Shown here one piece after another: positions 51,694 through 59,383 of a DNA stretch of 64,000 nucleotides (position 1 is the first letter of the stretch; every line of letters starts with the position of its first letter). Source of the DNA: Aeromicrobium fastidiosum. Its GTDB lineage: Bacteria; Actinomycetota; Actinomycetes; Propionibacteriales; Nocardioidaceae. A program made the position numbers and the translations under genes. The stretch lies in assembly GCF_017876595.1 (NCBI RefSeq), contig NZ_JAGIOG010000001.1, positions 3,596,001-3,660,000 of the forward strand, in the 5' to 3' direction. The notes under the pieces are model-generated. The model was not told the DNA's origin. It searched no databases and saw only the letters and a program-made list of their open reading frames with translations.

Positions 51694-52920
51694 TCACGGG
51701 CGGGCGAATAGCTGGCGGATGGAGTACGACTCGTCCGCCAAGCGATCGATGACCGACGGGATGGGCCGGTCGAGCCAGGACTTCGTCTGCGCGAACTCGG
51801 CCGGACGATCGACTGCCTCGATCCTCACGATCCGATCCTCGACGATACCAAAGGTCAGGAACGAGCCCCCTGCCATGTCGCCGCGCGTCACCCACCGGGA
51901 GACACGCGCGGAGGGGTCGCCGGCCATCTGGATCTTGACCTCGAACTGGTGCGACCAGAACCACGGGGCGGCATCCGGCGGGGTCTCGCGGCCGAGGATC
52001 ACCGCGGCCACACGGCGGGCGCTGGACGCGGCGTGCGGTGCCGACTCCAGGCGCAGCGTCGACCCGTCAGGGCGAAGCACCCGGGCACAGTCGCCGATCG
52101 CGAACACGTCGGGTGCGGACGTCCGGTAGTCGGCGTCGACGAGGATGCCGTCGTCCACCGCCAGCCCCGCCTGCTCCGCCGGCCCCGTCTCGGGCGTCAT
52201 GCCGATGCCGACCACGACCTCGTCGACCTCGACGATCCCCTGGTCGGTGGCGACGCGGGCAATGCGTCCGTCGTCGCCGGTCACCAGGTGCAGACCGGTC
52301 ACGCCGGTGCGGACGTCCACCCCGCGCGCCCCGTGCAAGGACGCGACGTGCTCGGCGACGACCTCGCTGCACACCCGGCCCAGGAGGCGGGGTGCGAGCT
52401 CGAGCACCGTGACCTCCGCGCCTCGCTTGCGGGCGCTCGCCGCGACCTCGAGCCCGACGAAGCCTCCCCCGACGACGCCGACCCGTGTGCCCGGTGCCAG
52501 CCGGTCCCGCAGCCGCTCGACATCGGCGTGCGTCTTGACCTGGTGCAGGTTGTCGGCCTTCGCGGCGGCAGGGTCGGCCAGCATCCTGGGGCGGCCACCG
52601 AGAGCCAGCACCAGGACGTCGTAGGGCACCGACTCGTCGCCGACCTGCACGGTCCTGGCCGTCGTGTCGACGTGGTCGACCCGTCGCCCCAGCACCAGGT
52701 CGACCTGCTGCTGCTCGTAGAACGACCGGGGCCGGGCCAGCAGCTCGTCGGCGGGCGACGCTCCCAGCAGGAACGACTTCGACAGCGGCGGACGCTGGTA
52801 GGGCGGTGTCGCCTCGTCGCCGACGAGGGTCAGGGGGCCGTCGAACCCACCGGCCCGCAGTGCCGCGACGACCTCCCCTCCCCCGTGCCCCGCCCCGAGG
52901 ACGACGACGCGCCGACTCAC
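51694..52920 (-). CDS. Ferredoxin reductase (FAD, NAD(P)H-dependent)
   Basis: 408 residues, putidaredoxin/rhodocoxin reductase class. FAD site VVVLGAGHGGGEVVAAL, NAD(P)H site VGVVGGGFVGLEVAAS, second FAD motif VFAIGDCARV, and the C-terminal reductase domain (WFWSHQFEVKIQMAG). Passes electrons from NAD(P)H to the adjacent ferredoxin and on to the P450. GTG start overlaps the ferredoxin stop (GTGA). Confidence 0.93.
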   Translation of the reverse strand: MSRRVVVLGAGHGGGEVVAALRAGGFDGPLTLVGDEATPPYQRPPLSKSFLLGASPADELLARPRSFYEQQQVDLVLGRRVDHVDTTARTVQVGDESVPYDVLVLALGGRPRMLADPAAAKADNLHQVKTHADVERLRDRLAPGTRVGVVGGGFVGLEVAASARKRGAEVTVLELAPRLLGRVCSEVVAEHVASLHGARGVDVRTGVTGLHLVTGDDGRIARVATDQGIVEVDEVVVGIGMTPETGPAEQAGLAVDDGILVDADYRTSAPDVFAIGDCARVLRPDGSTLRLESAPHAASSARRVAAVILGRETPPDAAPWFWSHQFEVKIQMAGDPSARVSRWVTRGDMAGGSFLTFGIVEDRIVRIEAVDRPAEFAQTKSWLDRPIPSVIDRLADESYSIRQLFARP

Positions 52921-53240
52921 CACTGGCTGGCCGGGACCCGCACCCTGACGCCGTCGAGCACCGGGCTCACGACGACCTGGCACGACAGCCTGCTGCCGGG
53001 CTCGCGCTCCTCCGACGTCGCGTCGAGCATCTCGTCCTCGAACCCGCTCGGCGGCCCGGCGATGCCGACCCACGCGTCGGACACGATGACGTGACACGTC
53101 GCGCACGACAGCTCGCCGCCGCAGTCGGCGACGATCCCCGGCACCAGGTTGCTCAAGGCGGTGCGCATGATCGACTCCCCGTCGGCGGCTTCGACCGTCG
53201 TCACGGACCCGTCGGGCTGCTCGAACTCGACCGTGGTCAT
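52917..53240 (-). CDS. 2Fe-2S ferredoxin, putidaredoxin/adrenodoxin type
   Basis: 107 residues. The cluster cysteines are in ADCGGELSCATCHV and RLSCQVV (CxxxxxCxxC...C). This type serves bacterial class I P450 systems. Its ATG overlaps the hydrolase stop (ATGA) and its stop overlaps the reductase start, so the three are tightly coupled. Confidence 0.94.
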   Translation of the reverse strand: MTTVEFEQPDGSVTTVEAADGESIMRTALSNLVPGIVADCGGELSCATCHVIVSDAWVGIAGPPSGFEDEMLDATSEEREPGSRLSCQVVVSPVLDGVRVRVPASQW

Positions 53241-54493
53241 GAGGCCGCGATGCGGTCGAGGGCCGCGGTCAGGTGGGGTCGGAACCCTTCCGGGTCGTCC
53301 GACGGGGTGAAGTGCGACAGCCCAGGCATGACGATGAACTCGGCACCCGGGATGTTGGCGGCGAGCGCCGATCCGTTGTCGTCGGGGGTCAGCATGCTGA
53401 TGTCGTACTCACCGGTGAGGATGATCAGCGGCGTCTTCGCGGTGTCGATGAGGTGCCCGTCCACGCGCAGGTCGTGGCCGAACATGAAGTAGTCGTTGTC
53501 GGCGGGATACACGTCGCGGTGGTTCGTGGTGTAGATCCACTCCACCTCGCGACGGAAGTCCTCGGGCGCGTCCATGCCGGTGACGTCGAACATCGTCGAG
53601 CCGACGGCTCCGGCCGCCACCCGCGGGTCGCGGAAGCGGTCGTTGTCGAAGCCCTGCCACGACTCCATGTGATAGAGCCCGTTGACGCCGACGGCTCCGC
53701 GGATGGCCTCGGGGTGGTGGGCGCACAGGTCGGAGGCGAGCTGACCGCCCACCGAGCAGCCGACGAAGATCGGGCGGTCCAGCTCGGTCGCCGCGATGAA
53801 GCCCGTGATCCACGCCATGAGCTGGGCCTTGTCGAACTTCAGGTCCTTCTCCCACCAGCGCGAGCCGAGCGGGGGCAGCGACTTGCCGTGGTACGGCAGG
53901 TCGATCGCGATGAGCGTGTACTTCTCCTGCAGCGCGGGGTCGGCGAGCACGTGGCGGTACTGCCGGCCGTCCGCGCCCGCGGTGTGCATGAACAGCACCG
54001 GGACGGGGCCGCGCCCGGCCGTCTCGTAGTAGACGCGGTGCTCCAGGCCGTCGACGTCGAAGCGGACGTAGCGACCGACGGGGTCGTCGGAGTCGGCGAA
54101 CGGATCGGCGTCGACGACGATCTCGTGGCGACCCGTGGCGGCGTCCACGCCGAGCCGGACGATGCGATTCCAGGCACCGAGGTAGGGGGCCACGAGCGTG
54201 GGCCAGTCGGCGTCGATCGTCGCGCCGAAGACCTGCGCCGACGTCATGCACTCGAGCCCGACCTGGGGCTTCTCGACGGCCATGAGGTCCCACAGCTCCG
54301 TGGGGATCGTGACGCCGACGGTGGGCTCGGCCTCGGCTGCATCCGACGAGCTCACGGCACCGTCGTCGACCACCAGGTCGAAGACCGTCGGACCCAGCGT
54401 GACGCGCACGATTCCTCGGAACGCCTTGAGCCGCACGGCCAGCTCGCGGTCTGCCTCCAGGGTCTTGCGCAGCTGTGCTCCATCGAGAGTCAT
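53237..54493 (-). CDS. SCP2-like domain fused to alpha/beta hydrolase
   Basis: 418 residues. Residues 1-125 resemble an SCP2 sterol-carrier-like lipid-binding domain (AFRGIVRVTLGPTVFDLVVD, LECMTSAQVFGATIDADW). Residues 150-418 form an alpha/beta hydrolase with LFMHTAGADGRQY, nucleophile elbow VGCSVGGQLA, Asp in LTGEYDISML and His in GLSHFTPSDD. The fusion suggests a hydrophobic substrate. ATG 54493 after AGGAAGGAC. First gene of the leftward arm. Confidence 0.85.
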   Translation of the reverse strand: MTLDGAQLRKTLEADRELAVRLKAFRGIVRVTLGPTVFDLVVDDGAVSSSDAAEAEPTVGVTIPTELWDLMAVEKPQVGLECMTSAQVFGATIDADWPTLVAPYLGAWNRIVRLGVDAATGRHEIVVDADPFADSDDPVGRYVRFDVDGLEHRVYYETAGRGPVPVLFMHTAGADGRQYRHVLADPALQEKYTLIAIDLPYHGKSLPPLGSRWWEKDLKFDKAQLMAWITGFIAATELDRPIFVGCSVGGQLASDLCAHHPEAIRGAVGVNGLYHMESWQGFDNDRFRDPRVAAGAVGSTMFDVTGMDAPEDFRREVEWIYTTNHRDVYPADNDYFMFGHDLRVDGHLIDTAKTPLIILTGEYDISMLTPDDNGSALAANIPGAEFIVMPGLSHFTPSDDPEGFRPHLTAALDRIAAS

Positions 54494-54524
54494 GGGTGTC
54501 CTTCCTGACACGGGTGAGAAACAT

Positions 54525-54568
54525 TGACGTCACATATTGACGAAGTGTCACACTATGACAGATAGTCA
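54525..54568. promoter_or_regulatory. Divergent operator: TGACGTCA and two TGAC-N5-GTCA dyads
   Basis: TGAC-N5-GTCA occurs at 54538-54550 and 54556-54568, centres 18 bp apart, with TGACGTCA at 54525-54532. They lie in the 129-bp gap between the two arms of the P450 cluster. The layout suits a TetR dimer pair controlling both directions. Confidence 0.65.
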
Positions 54569-54622
54569 GTGTGTGCAAGATCATAAATCACCTGAGTTCG
54601 ATCGACCGGCGACAGGAACACG

Positions 54623-55711
54623 ATGACGACAGACCAGAACAGAACCGAGCTGCTGGCCGCGGCCAAGCGCGCACAGCAGGAGGCCATCGCCTGGATCGAG
54701 CAGCAGCTCGACGCCGGCCGGCCCCGCGACGCAGCGCAGAAGAACACGTGGTGGCGCGTCCCGTGGGCGCTCTCGGTCGCAGGAGCCGGCGACACCGCTG
54801 CCGCGGTGCTGCGGTGGGCCGAGCAGGAGGCGCTCGACGACGACGCCGACCTGCGCTCCGGCCCCGCGGAGTTCATGCAGGGCGCGAGCCCGGTGTACGA
54901 GCTCAGCGCCCTCGCGATCGCGGCGTGGCGGCTCGGCCGGTACGACCTCGCGAACGCGCTGCTCGACCGCTGCCAGCGCTTCCAGAGCCCTCGCACCGGC
55001 GGCGTGTACGACCAGCGCGAGCGTCCCGAGGGGTCCGCGACCATCCAGGACCTGCTCAAGACGTGCCAGCTCGGCATCGCGGCGATCGTCGCGGGCCGTC
55101 GCGACATCGCCGATCCGATCGCGACGTGGCTGCGCGAGCTGTGGACCCTCCAGCCCGAGCTGCCCCACGTCCTGTACGCCGGACGCAGCGACGATGACGA
55201 CAGCCTGTTCATCCCCGCCGAGGACGACTTCTTCGGACGCTTCCTCCTGCGCGTCGACTTCCGGGAGCCGCTGCAGGCCTACTACAGCCCCGGCATCGCC
55301 GCGGCCTTCCTGCACGACTACCGCGCGCTGACCGGCTCGGACGACCGCGACCTGGCTCGCGCGTTCCTGCAGCTCAACGCCGACGGCAGCGACGTCCAGT
55401 TCACGGACCCGAACTCGGTGCAGATCTGCAAGTACGCCTGGGGCGTCGCCTGCGACGTCAAGCTCGACCCCGCATCGCCCTTCGCCGCCGATGCCGAGCG
55501 GATGACCGCGTGGTTCCTCGATCGCCAGAACGACGACGGCTCCTGGTCGCCCTCGAGCTTCGGGTCGACCGAGGTCCCACCCCCGGTCGACCGGCTCTGG
55601 AAGACCGCCGAGCACCTCATGGAGCTCTCGTTCCTGATCGAGGCGTTGACCGTCGCCGACCCCAGCATCCCCACTCCTGACACGACGACCCGTGAGGACA
55701 CGACGCCATGA
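54623..55711 (+). CDS. Alpha/alpha-toroid protein (terpene cyclase/prenyltransferase-like fold)
   Basis: 362 residues, helical repeats typical of an alpha/alpha barrel (ELSALAIAAWRLGRYDLANA, DLLKTCQLGIAAIVAG) and one QW-like motif (RQNDDGSW). No DxDD or DDxxD cyclase motif was found; the only acidic run is RSDDDDSLF. It may bind or isomerise a terpenoid or steroid rather than cyclise it. The ATG lies in a sequence with no strong ribosome site. Coupled to the P450 by a 4-base overlap. Confidence 0.75.
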   Translation: MTTDQNRTELLAAAKRAQQEAIAWIEQQLDAGRPRDAAQKNTWWRVPWALSVAGAGDTAAAVLRWAEQEALDDDADLRSGPAEFMQGASPVYELSALAIAAWRLGRYDLANALLDRCQRFQSPRTGGVYDQRERPEGSATIQDLLKTCQLGIAAIVAGRRDIADPIATWLRELWTLQPELPHVLYAGRSDDDDSLFIPAEDDFFGRFLLRVDFREPLQAYYSPGIAAAFLHDYRALTGSDDRDLARAFLQLNADGSDVQFTDPNSVQICKYAWGVACDVKLDPASPFAADAERMTAWFLDRQNDDGSWSPSSFGSTEVPPPVDRLWKTAEHLMELSFLIEALTVADPSIPTPDTTTREDTTP

Positions 55712-57048
55712 CCGATGACACCACCATCGCGCCGCACCTGGAGCCCACCACCAGCCCCGACGGCAGGGTCGAGATCGACTTCGATCACCTCGACCCCGAC
55801 TACTCCGACAACTGGAGCCCCCGGCTCAACCAGCTCTCGCGCTGCCCCGTGGCCCACTCGTCCCACCACGAGGGCTTCTGGATGATCACGGGGCACGAGG
55901 AGCTCAAGGCGGCAGCGACCGACTGGGAGCACTTCTCCTCGCTCCACGACGGCATCGACGGCGACGCCTTCGCCGAGCGCGACAAGACCGCGTACCCGGA
56001 GCCCCGCACCCCGCGCGGCGGGTCGACCATCCCGGACGCCTCGCTGGCCCGGATGGTGCCGAGCGAGGCCGACGGACCGATGCACACCGACATCCGCCGC
56101 CTCGAGGTCCCGTTCTTCACACCGAAGGCCGTGCGGTCGCACGAGGCGCAGATCCGCGCCTACGTCGACGAAGCGCTCGACAGTGTGATCGAGAGCGGGC
56201 GCATCGACTTCGCCGCCGACTTCGGTCGCGTCATCCCCACCAAGGTCACGATCTCGGTGATCGGCTTCGACCCCGACGAGTGGGCCGACTTCGCCGCCGT
56301 CGTGCACGCCATGAACCTGCACGGCATCTTCTCGCCCGAGTTCCCGTTCGATGCGTTGTTCGCCACGCAGGCCAAGGTGCTCGAGCTCGTCAAGCAGCGG
56401 CGCGAAGATCCCCGCGACGACGTCGCCTCCGCCCTGACCAAGGGCTCCGTGCTCGACTCCCCCGTGACCGACGAGGAGGCGGCGACGATCCTCAACGGGC
56501 TGACGTTCGCCGCCACCGACACGACGACCTCGGCGCTCCTGCACTCGCTGCGCTGGCTCTCGGCCCACCCCGAGGAGCGGGCGCTCCTGCAGCGCGAGCC
56601 CGACCGGATCCCCGCCGCGATCGAGGAGTTCCTGCGCTACTACAGCCCGTTCTTCGGCGTCGCCCGCACCGTGGCGGCTGACACCGAGCTCGGAGGGCAG
56701 GCGCTGGCCGAGGGCGACCGCGTCATGCTGACGTACGCGGCGGCCAACCGCGACGAGCGCGTGTTCGAGGATCCCGACCGGGTCGACCTCGAACGTGCCA
56801 ACGCGACCGAGCACGTCGCCTTCGGCGCGGGACCCCACCGCTGCCTCGGCGCACCGCTGGCGCGCCTCGAGCTGCGGATCATGCTCGAGCGCGTGCTGGA
56901 ACGACTCCCCGACTTCCACGTGCTGGAGGACCAGGTCGTCGAGTACCCCATCAAGTCGTCGATCAACGGCATCGACCAGCTGCCCGCGACGTTCACGCCG
57001 GGCGCACGCCTCGGGACCCTCACCCCCGCCGAAGAAGGAGCATCATGA
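55708..57048 (+). CDS. Cytochrome P450
   Basis: 446 residues, soluble bacterial P450. The I-helix oxygen motif is FAATDTTTSALL, the ExxR motif EEFLRYY, and the haem loop FGAGPHRCLGAPLAR (Cys near residue 380). Monooxygenase; electrons should come from the ferredoxin and reductase encoded in the divergent arm. ATGA overlaps at both ends join it to the toroid and SDR genes. Confidence 0.95.
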   Translation: MTDDTTIAPHLEPTTSPDGRVEIDFDHLDPDYSDNWSPRLNQLSRCPVAHSSHHEGFWMITGHEELKAAATDWEHFSSLHDGIDGDAFAERDKTAYPEPRTPRGGSTIPDASLARMVPSEADGPMHTDIRRLEVPFFTPKAVRSHEAQIRAYVDEALDSVIESGRIDFAADFGRVIPTKVTISVIGFDPDEWADFAAVVHAMNLHGIFSPEFPFDALFATQAKVLELVKQRREDPRDDVASALTKGSVLDSPVTDEEAATILNGLTFAATDTTTSALLHSLRWLSAHPEERALLQREPDRIPAAIEEFLRYYSPFFGVARTVAADTELGGQALAEGDRVMLTYAAANRDERVFEDPDRVDLERANATEHVAFGAGPHRCLGAPLARLELRIMLERVLERLPDFHVLEDQVVEYPIKSSINGIDQLPATFTPGARLGTLTPAEEGAS

Positions 57049-57881
57049 CCAAGGACCTGACCGGACGCGTCGTCGTCATCACCGGAGGGGCCCGCGGCAT
57101 CGGGTTCACGACGGCCACCCAGCTGGCCGCGGCCGGTGCCACGGTGGTGCTGGGAGACCTCGACCTCGACCAGGTCACCGCTGCGGCGGCCGCCGTCGGC
57201 CACGGCGCGGTCGGGGCACGCCTCGACGTCACGAGCCGCGAGTCGTGGACCGAGTTCCTCGAGGAGACGGCCTCGGCCGGACCCATCGACGTGCTGGTCA
57301 ACAACGCCGGGATCATGCCGATCGGCCGCTTCCTCGACGAGGACGACGCCATCTCGCGCGCCGTCATGGACGTCAACGTCCTGGGGTACGGCCTCGGCAT
57401 GAAGCTCGTCGTCCCGGGGATGATCGCTCGCGGCGGAGGTCAGGTCGTCAACGTCGCCTCCGCCGTCGGACGCCTCCCGCTCGCCGAGGGGGCCAGCTAC
57501 TCGGGCTCCAAGGCCGCCGTCATCGCGATGAGCGAGGCCATCCGTGACGAGCTCCAGCACGACGGCATCGACATCAGCGTCATCCTCCCGACCGCGGTCG
57601 AGACGGCCCTGGCGGCGGGAATCTCCCACGCCAAGGGCGTCAAGCACCTCGCCCCGGAGGACGTGGCGGAGGCCATCGTCGGCGTCATCCGTCGTCCGCG
57701 CGACGAGACGTGGGTGCCCCGATCCGGCGGACGCGCGGTGGCTGCCTCGGCACTGCTCCCCCGCGCCGTGCGCCTCGGCCTGCAGCGCCTGATCAGCGCC
57801 GACACGGTGCTCAGCAGCGCCGATCGGTCCGCCCGCGTGGCCTACGAGCAGGAGGTCCGGGAGAAGATCAGCAAGCCGTGA
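57045..57881 (+). CDS. Short-chain dehydrogenase/reductase
   Basis: 278 residues, classical SDR: cofactor site VVITGGARGIGFT (residues 10-22), NNAGIMP, catalytic Ser/Tyr/Lys in YSGSKAAV. DLDLDQ after strand 2 suggests NAD preference. Would oxidise the alcohol made by the P450 (inference). Last gene of the rightward arm, closed by a hairpin at 57891-57924. Confidence 0.93.
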   Translation: MTKDLTGRVVVITGGARGIGFTTATQLAAAGATVVLGDLDLDQVTAAAAAVGHGAVGARLDVTSRESWTEFLEETASAGPIDVLVNNAGIMPIGRFLDEDDAISRAVMDVNVLGYGLGMKLVVPGMIARGGGQVVNVASAVGRLPLAEGASYSGSKAAVIAMSEAIRDELQHDGIDISVILPTAVETALAAGISHAKGVKHLAPEDVAEAIVGVIRRPRDETWVPRSGGRAVAASALLPRAVRLGLQRLISADTVLSSADRSARVAYEQEVREKISKP

Positions 57882-57890
57882 GCTGAGACA

Positions 57891-57924
57891 GCAGACGCCC
57901 GCCGGGATTCCGGCGGGCGTCTGC
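57891..57924. terminator. Perfect hairpin after SDR gene
   Basis: Arms of 15 bp (57891-57905 with 57910-57924) and a GATT loop. It stands in the same place relative to the truncated tRNA-Asn copy as the 58567-58606 hairpin does to the real tRNA-Asn. Confidence 0.7.
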
Positions 57925-57984
57925 TGTGTGCGTGGGTCAGACGCGGTGCTGCTCCCCAACTTGGACTCGAACCAAGAGCCCTCC
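57923..57984. repeat. Truncated tRNA-Asn 3' copy (62-bp direct repeat, copy A)
   Basis: 62 bp matching 58602-58663 with two mismatches. Comprises the acceptor/T-arm half of tRNA-Asn plus its 3' flank. It is a relic attachment site, not a functional tRNA. Confidence 0.85.
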
Positions 57985-58005
57985 ATGCGTCTGGCCCGCA
58001 TTCAC

Positions 58006-58227
58006 CTAGTTCGGCTGTTGCCCAGCCTCGTTCATACGCTTCCGTTCGATCGCTCGCACCGCCAGCCACCCAACTGCAAGGCCGACGGCGCTTCCGCCTG
58101 CTCCACGCAGCCATCTGCCAGCCGATGGGGAATCGCCCGCCACCGCGAGAATGATCGCTACAAGCAGGCACAGGACGGCAACAACAGGAATCACCCGCAC
58201 GTAGATACGCAGCCAGTAGTAGACCAT
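58006..58227 (-). CDS. Small membrane protein in relic island
   Basis: 73 residues, two hydrophobic helices (VIPVVAVLCLLVAIILAVAG and GGSAVGLAVGWLAVRA) and a basic end. The ATG at 58227 is preferred to the longer frame because TATTGT lies six bases upstream (leaderless). It lies between the two tRNA-Asn repeats, so it may be cargo left by an old integration. Function unknown. Confidence 0.55.
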   Translation of the reverse strand: MVYYWLRIYVRVIPVVAVLCLLVAIILAVAGDSPSAGRWLRGAGGSAVGLAVGWLAVRAIERKRMNEAGQQPN

Positions 58228-58566
58228 GCCGGGACAATAGGGCAGATTCGGCTCATCCACCTCTTCGCGAGGGCCGGCCTCGAAGTCCGCGACGACGAGA
58301 CCATGTGATGGGCCCTCACGCTCCCGATCAACTGAGTCGCGCGCCACCGAGCCGAACCATTCTTGATGTGACTCCAACCACCGCCGCCTTCGTGCGACGT
58401 CGTGCGGAGCGGTCCGCCTCGCATCAGTATTTCCTGGCCCGCTCGGCTCGCCTTGCCTGCCCTTGGGGCGTGTCGTCGAGTGCCCGCAGTGGGTACGCCA
58501 GGCCCGCACCTCCATGACGCGGGCCTCACTCGTCCCGCCATCCCGAACCGATCAAGCGGTCAGAAA
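58228..58566. other. Gap within relic island
   Basis: 339 bp with no supported gene or repeat. Open frames here lack good starts. Confidence 0.4.
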
Positions 58567-58606
58567 ACAGCGAACGCCCGGTGGATGTCCACCGGGCGTT
58601 CGCTGT
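58567..58606 (-). terminator. tRNA-Asn terminator
   Basis: Perfect 19-bp stem (58567-58585 with 58588-58606) and 2-nt loop; on the minus strand it is followed by TTTTC. Lies 25 bp after the tRNA-Asn 3' end. Confidence 0.75.
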
Positions 58607-58663
58607 GTGCGTGGGTCAGACGCGGTCCTGCTCCCCAACTTGGACTCGAACCAAGAACCCTCC
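58602..58663. repeat. 62-bp direct repeat, copy B (in tRNA-Asn)
   Basis: Matches 57923-57984 except at two positions. Contains the 3' half of the functional tRNA-Asn and its flank. Confidence 0.85.
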
Positions 58664-58703
58664 GATTAACAGTCGAATGCTCTGCCAATTGAGCTATTGG
58701 GGA
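58631..58703 (-). tRNA. tRNA-Asn (anticodon GTT)
   Basis: Minus-strand cloverleaf: acceptor TCCCCAA/TTGGGGA, D arm, anticodon loop CTGTTAA (anticodon GTT), T loop TTCGAGT, discriminator G. CCA is not encoded. Followed by a perfect-stem terminator. Confidence 0.95.
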
Positions 58704-58711
58704 TCGGCTCC

Positions 58712-59296
58712 TCAATGAAGAGGAGCACGGTCGACAACTTTAGCAAGCCTCCCCCGGAGTTGTCGCATCGCCTTGCCCTCGATCGTCCGGACCTGCGAGA
58801 TCGTGAGGCCGAGCCGCTCCGCAACGACATGTCGAGGCATGGATTCGGCACCGTGTGGGGCCAGTCCGAACCGCATGCGCAGCACCTCGGCCTCGGTGTC
58901 GGACAGCCCATCGAGCAGGCAGTCGTCCGGCAGGTCCGCGTCGGCCGCCACCTCGGCCCCGCAGTCGACGTCGTCGAGCGGGACGTCCCCGCAGTGCCGG
59001 CGACCCATCTCCGCGCCGATCCACCACCACGCATAGGTCGCCAGTCGCACGCCACGATCGGGGTCGAACCGGTCGACGGCACGGATGAGCCCGATGGCAC
59101 CCGACTGCACAGCATCGCTCAGGTCGTCGCCGCGGATGCCGAGCATCCGCGCCCTCAGAGCGACCGAGCGCAGGCCGGACGTGATGAGCTCCGCTCGGGC
59201 GGCAGCGTCACCGGCACGGGCGAGTCGGGCGAGGGCGAGCTCGTCGGCGGCAGCGAGCGGGGGTGCGGACATCAGCGTCCGGACGAAGGAATCCAT
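58712..59296 (-). CDS. Small RpoD-like sigma-70 factor
   Basis: 194 residues. Sigma-2 is close to primary sigma factors (SGAIGLIRAVDRFDPDRGVR then LATYAWWWIGAEMGRR), with no room for full sigma-1 or sigma-3; sigma-4 follows (LSDTEAEVLRMRFGL, LTISQVRTIEGKAMRQLR). May recognise a simple -10-driven promoter class. Downstream of dnaG (87-bp gap) and just before tRNA-Asn, same strand. ATG 59296. Confidence 0.85.
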   Translation of the reverse strand: MDSFVRTLMSAPPLAAADELALARLARAGDAAARAELITSGLRSVALRARMLGIRGDDLSDAVQSGAIGLIRAVDRFDPDRGVRLATYAWWWIGAEMGRRHCGDVPLDDVDCGAEVAADADLPDDCLLDGLSDTEAEVLRMRFGLAPHGAESMPRHVVAERLGLTISQVRTIEGKAMRQLRGRLAKVVDRAPLH

Positions 59297-59383
59297 GTGC
59301 CAAGCCTCGGCACGACGGCACCCGGGCGCAGCCGCCGCCGGACGGCCTGTGGACCACGGGAGCCACCACGGACACCTGTGGGC

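Noticed and set aside
57950-57990. Second tRNA-Asn gene
   Set aside because: Only the 3' half is duplicated; no anticodon arm.
58006-58515. 169-residue frame in the relic island
   Set aside because: The first 96 residues are low-complexity; a leaderless -10 places the start at 58227.
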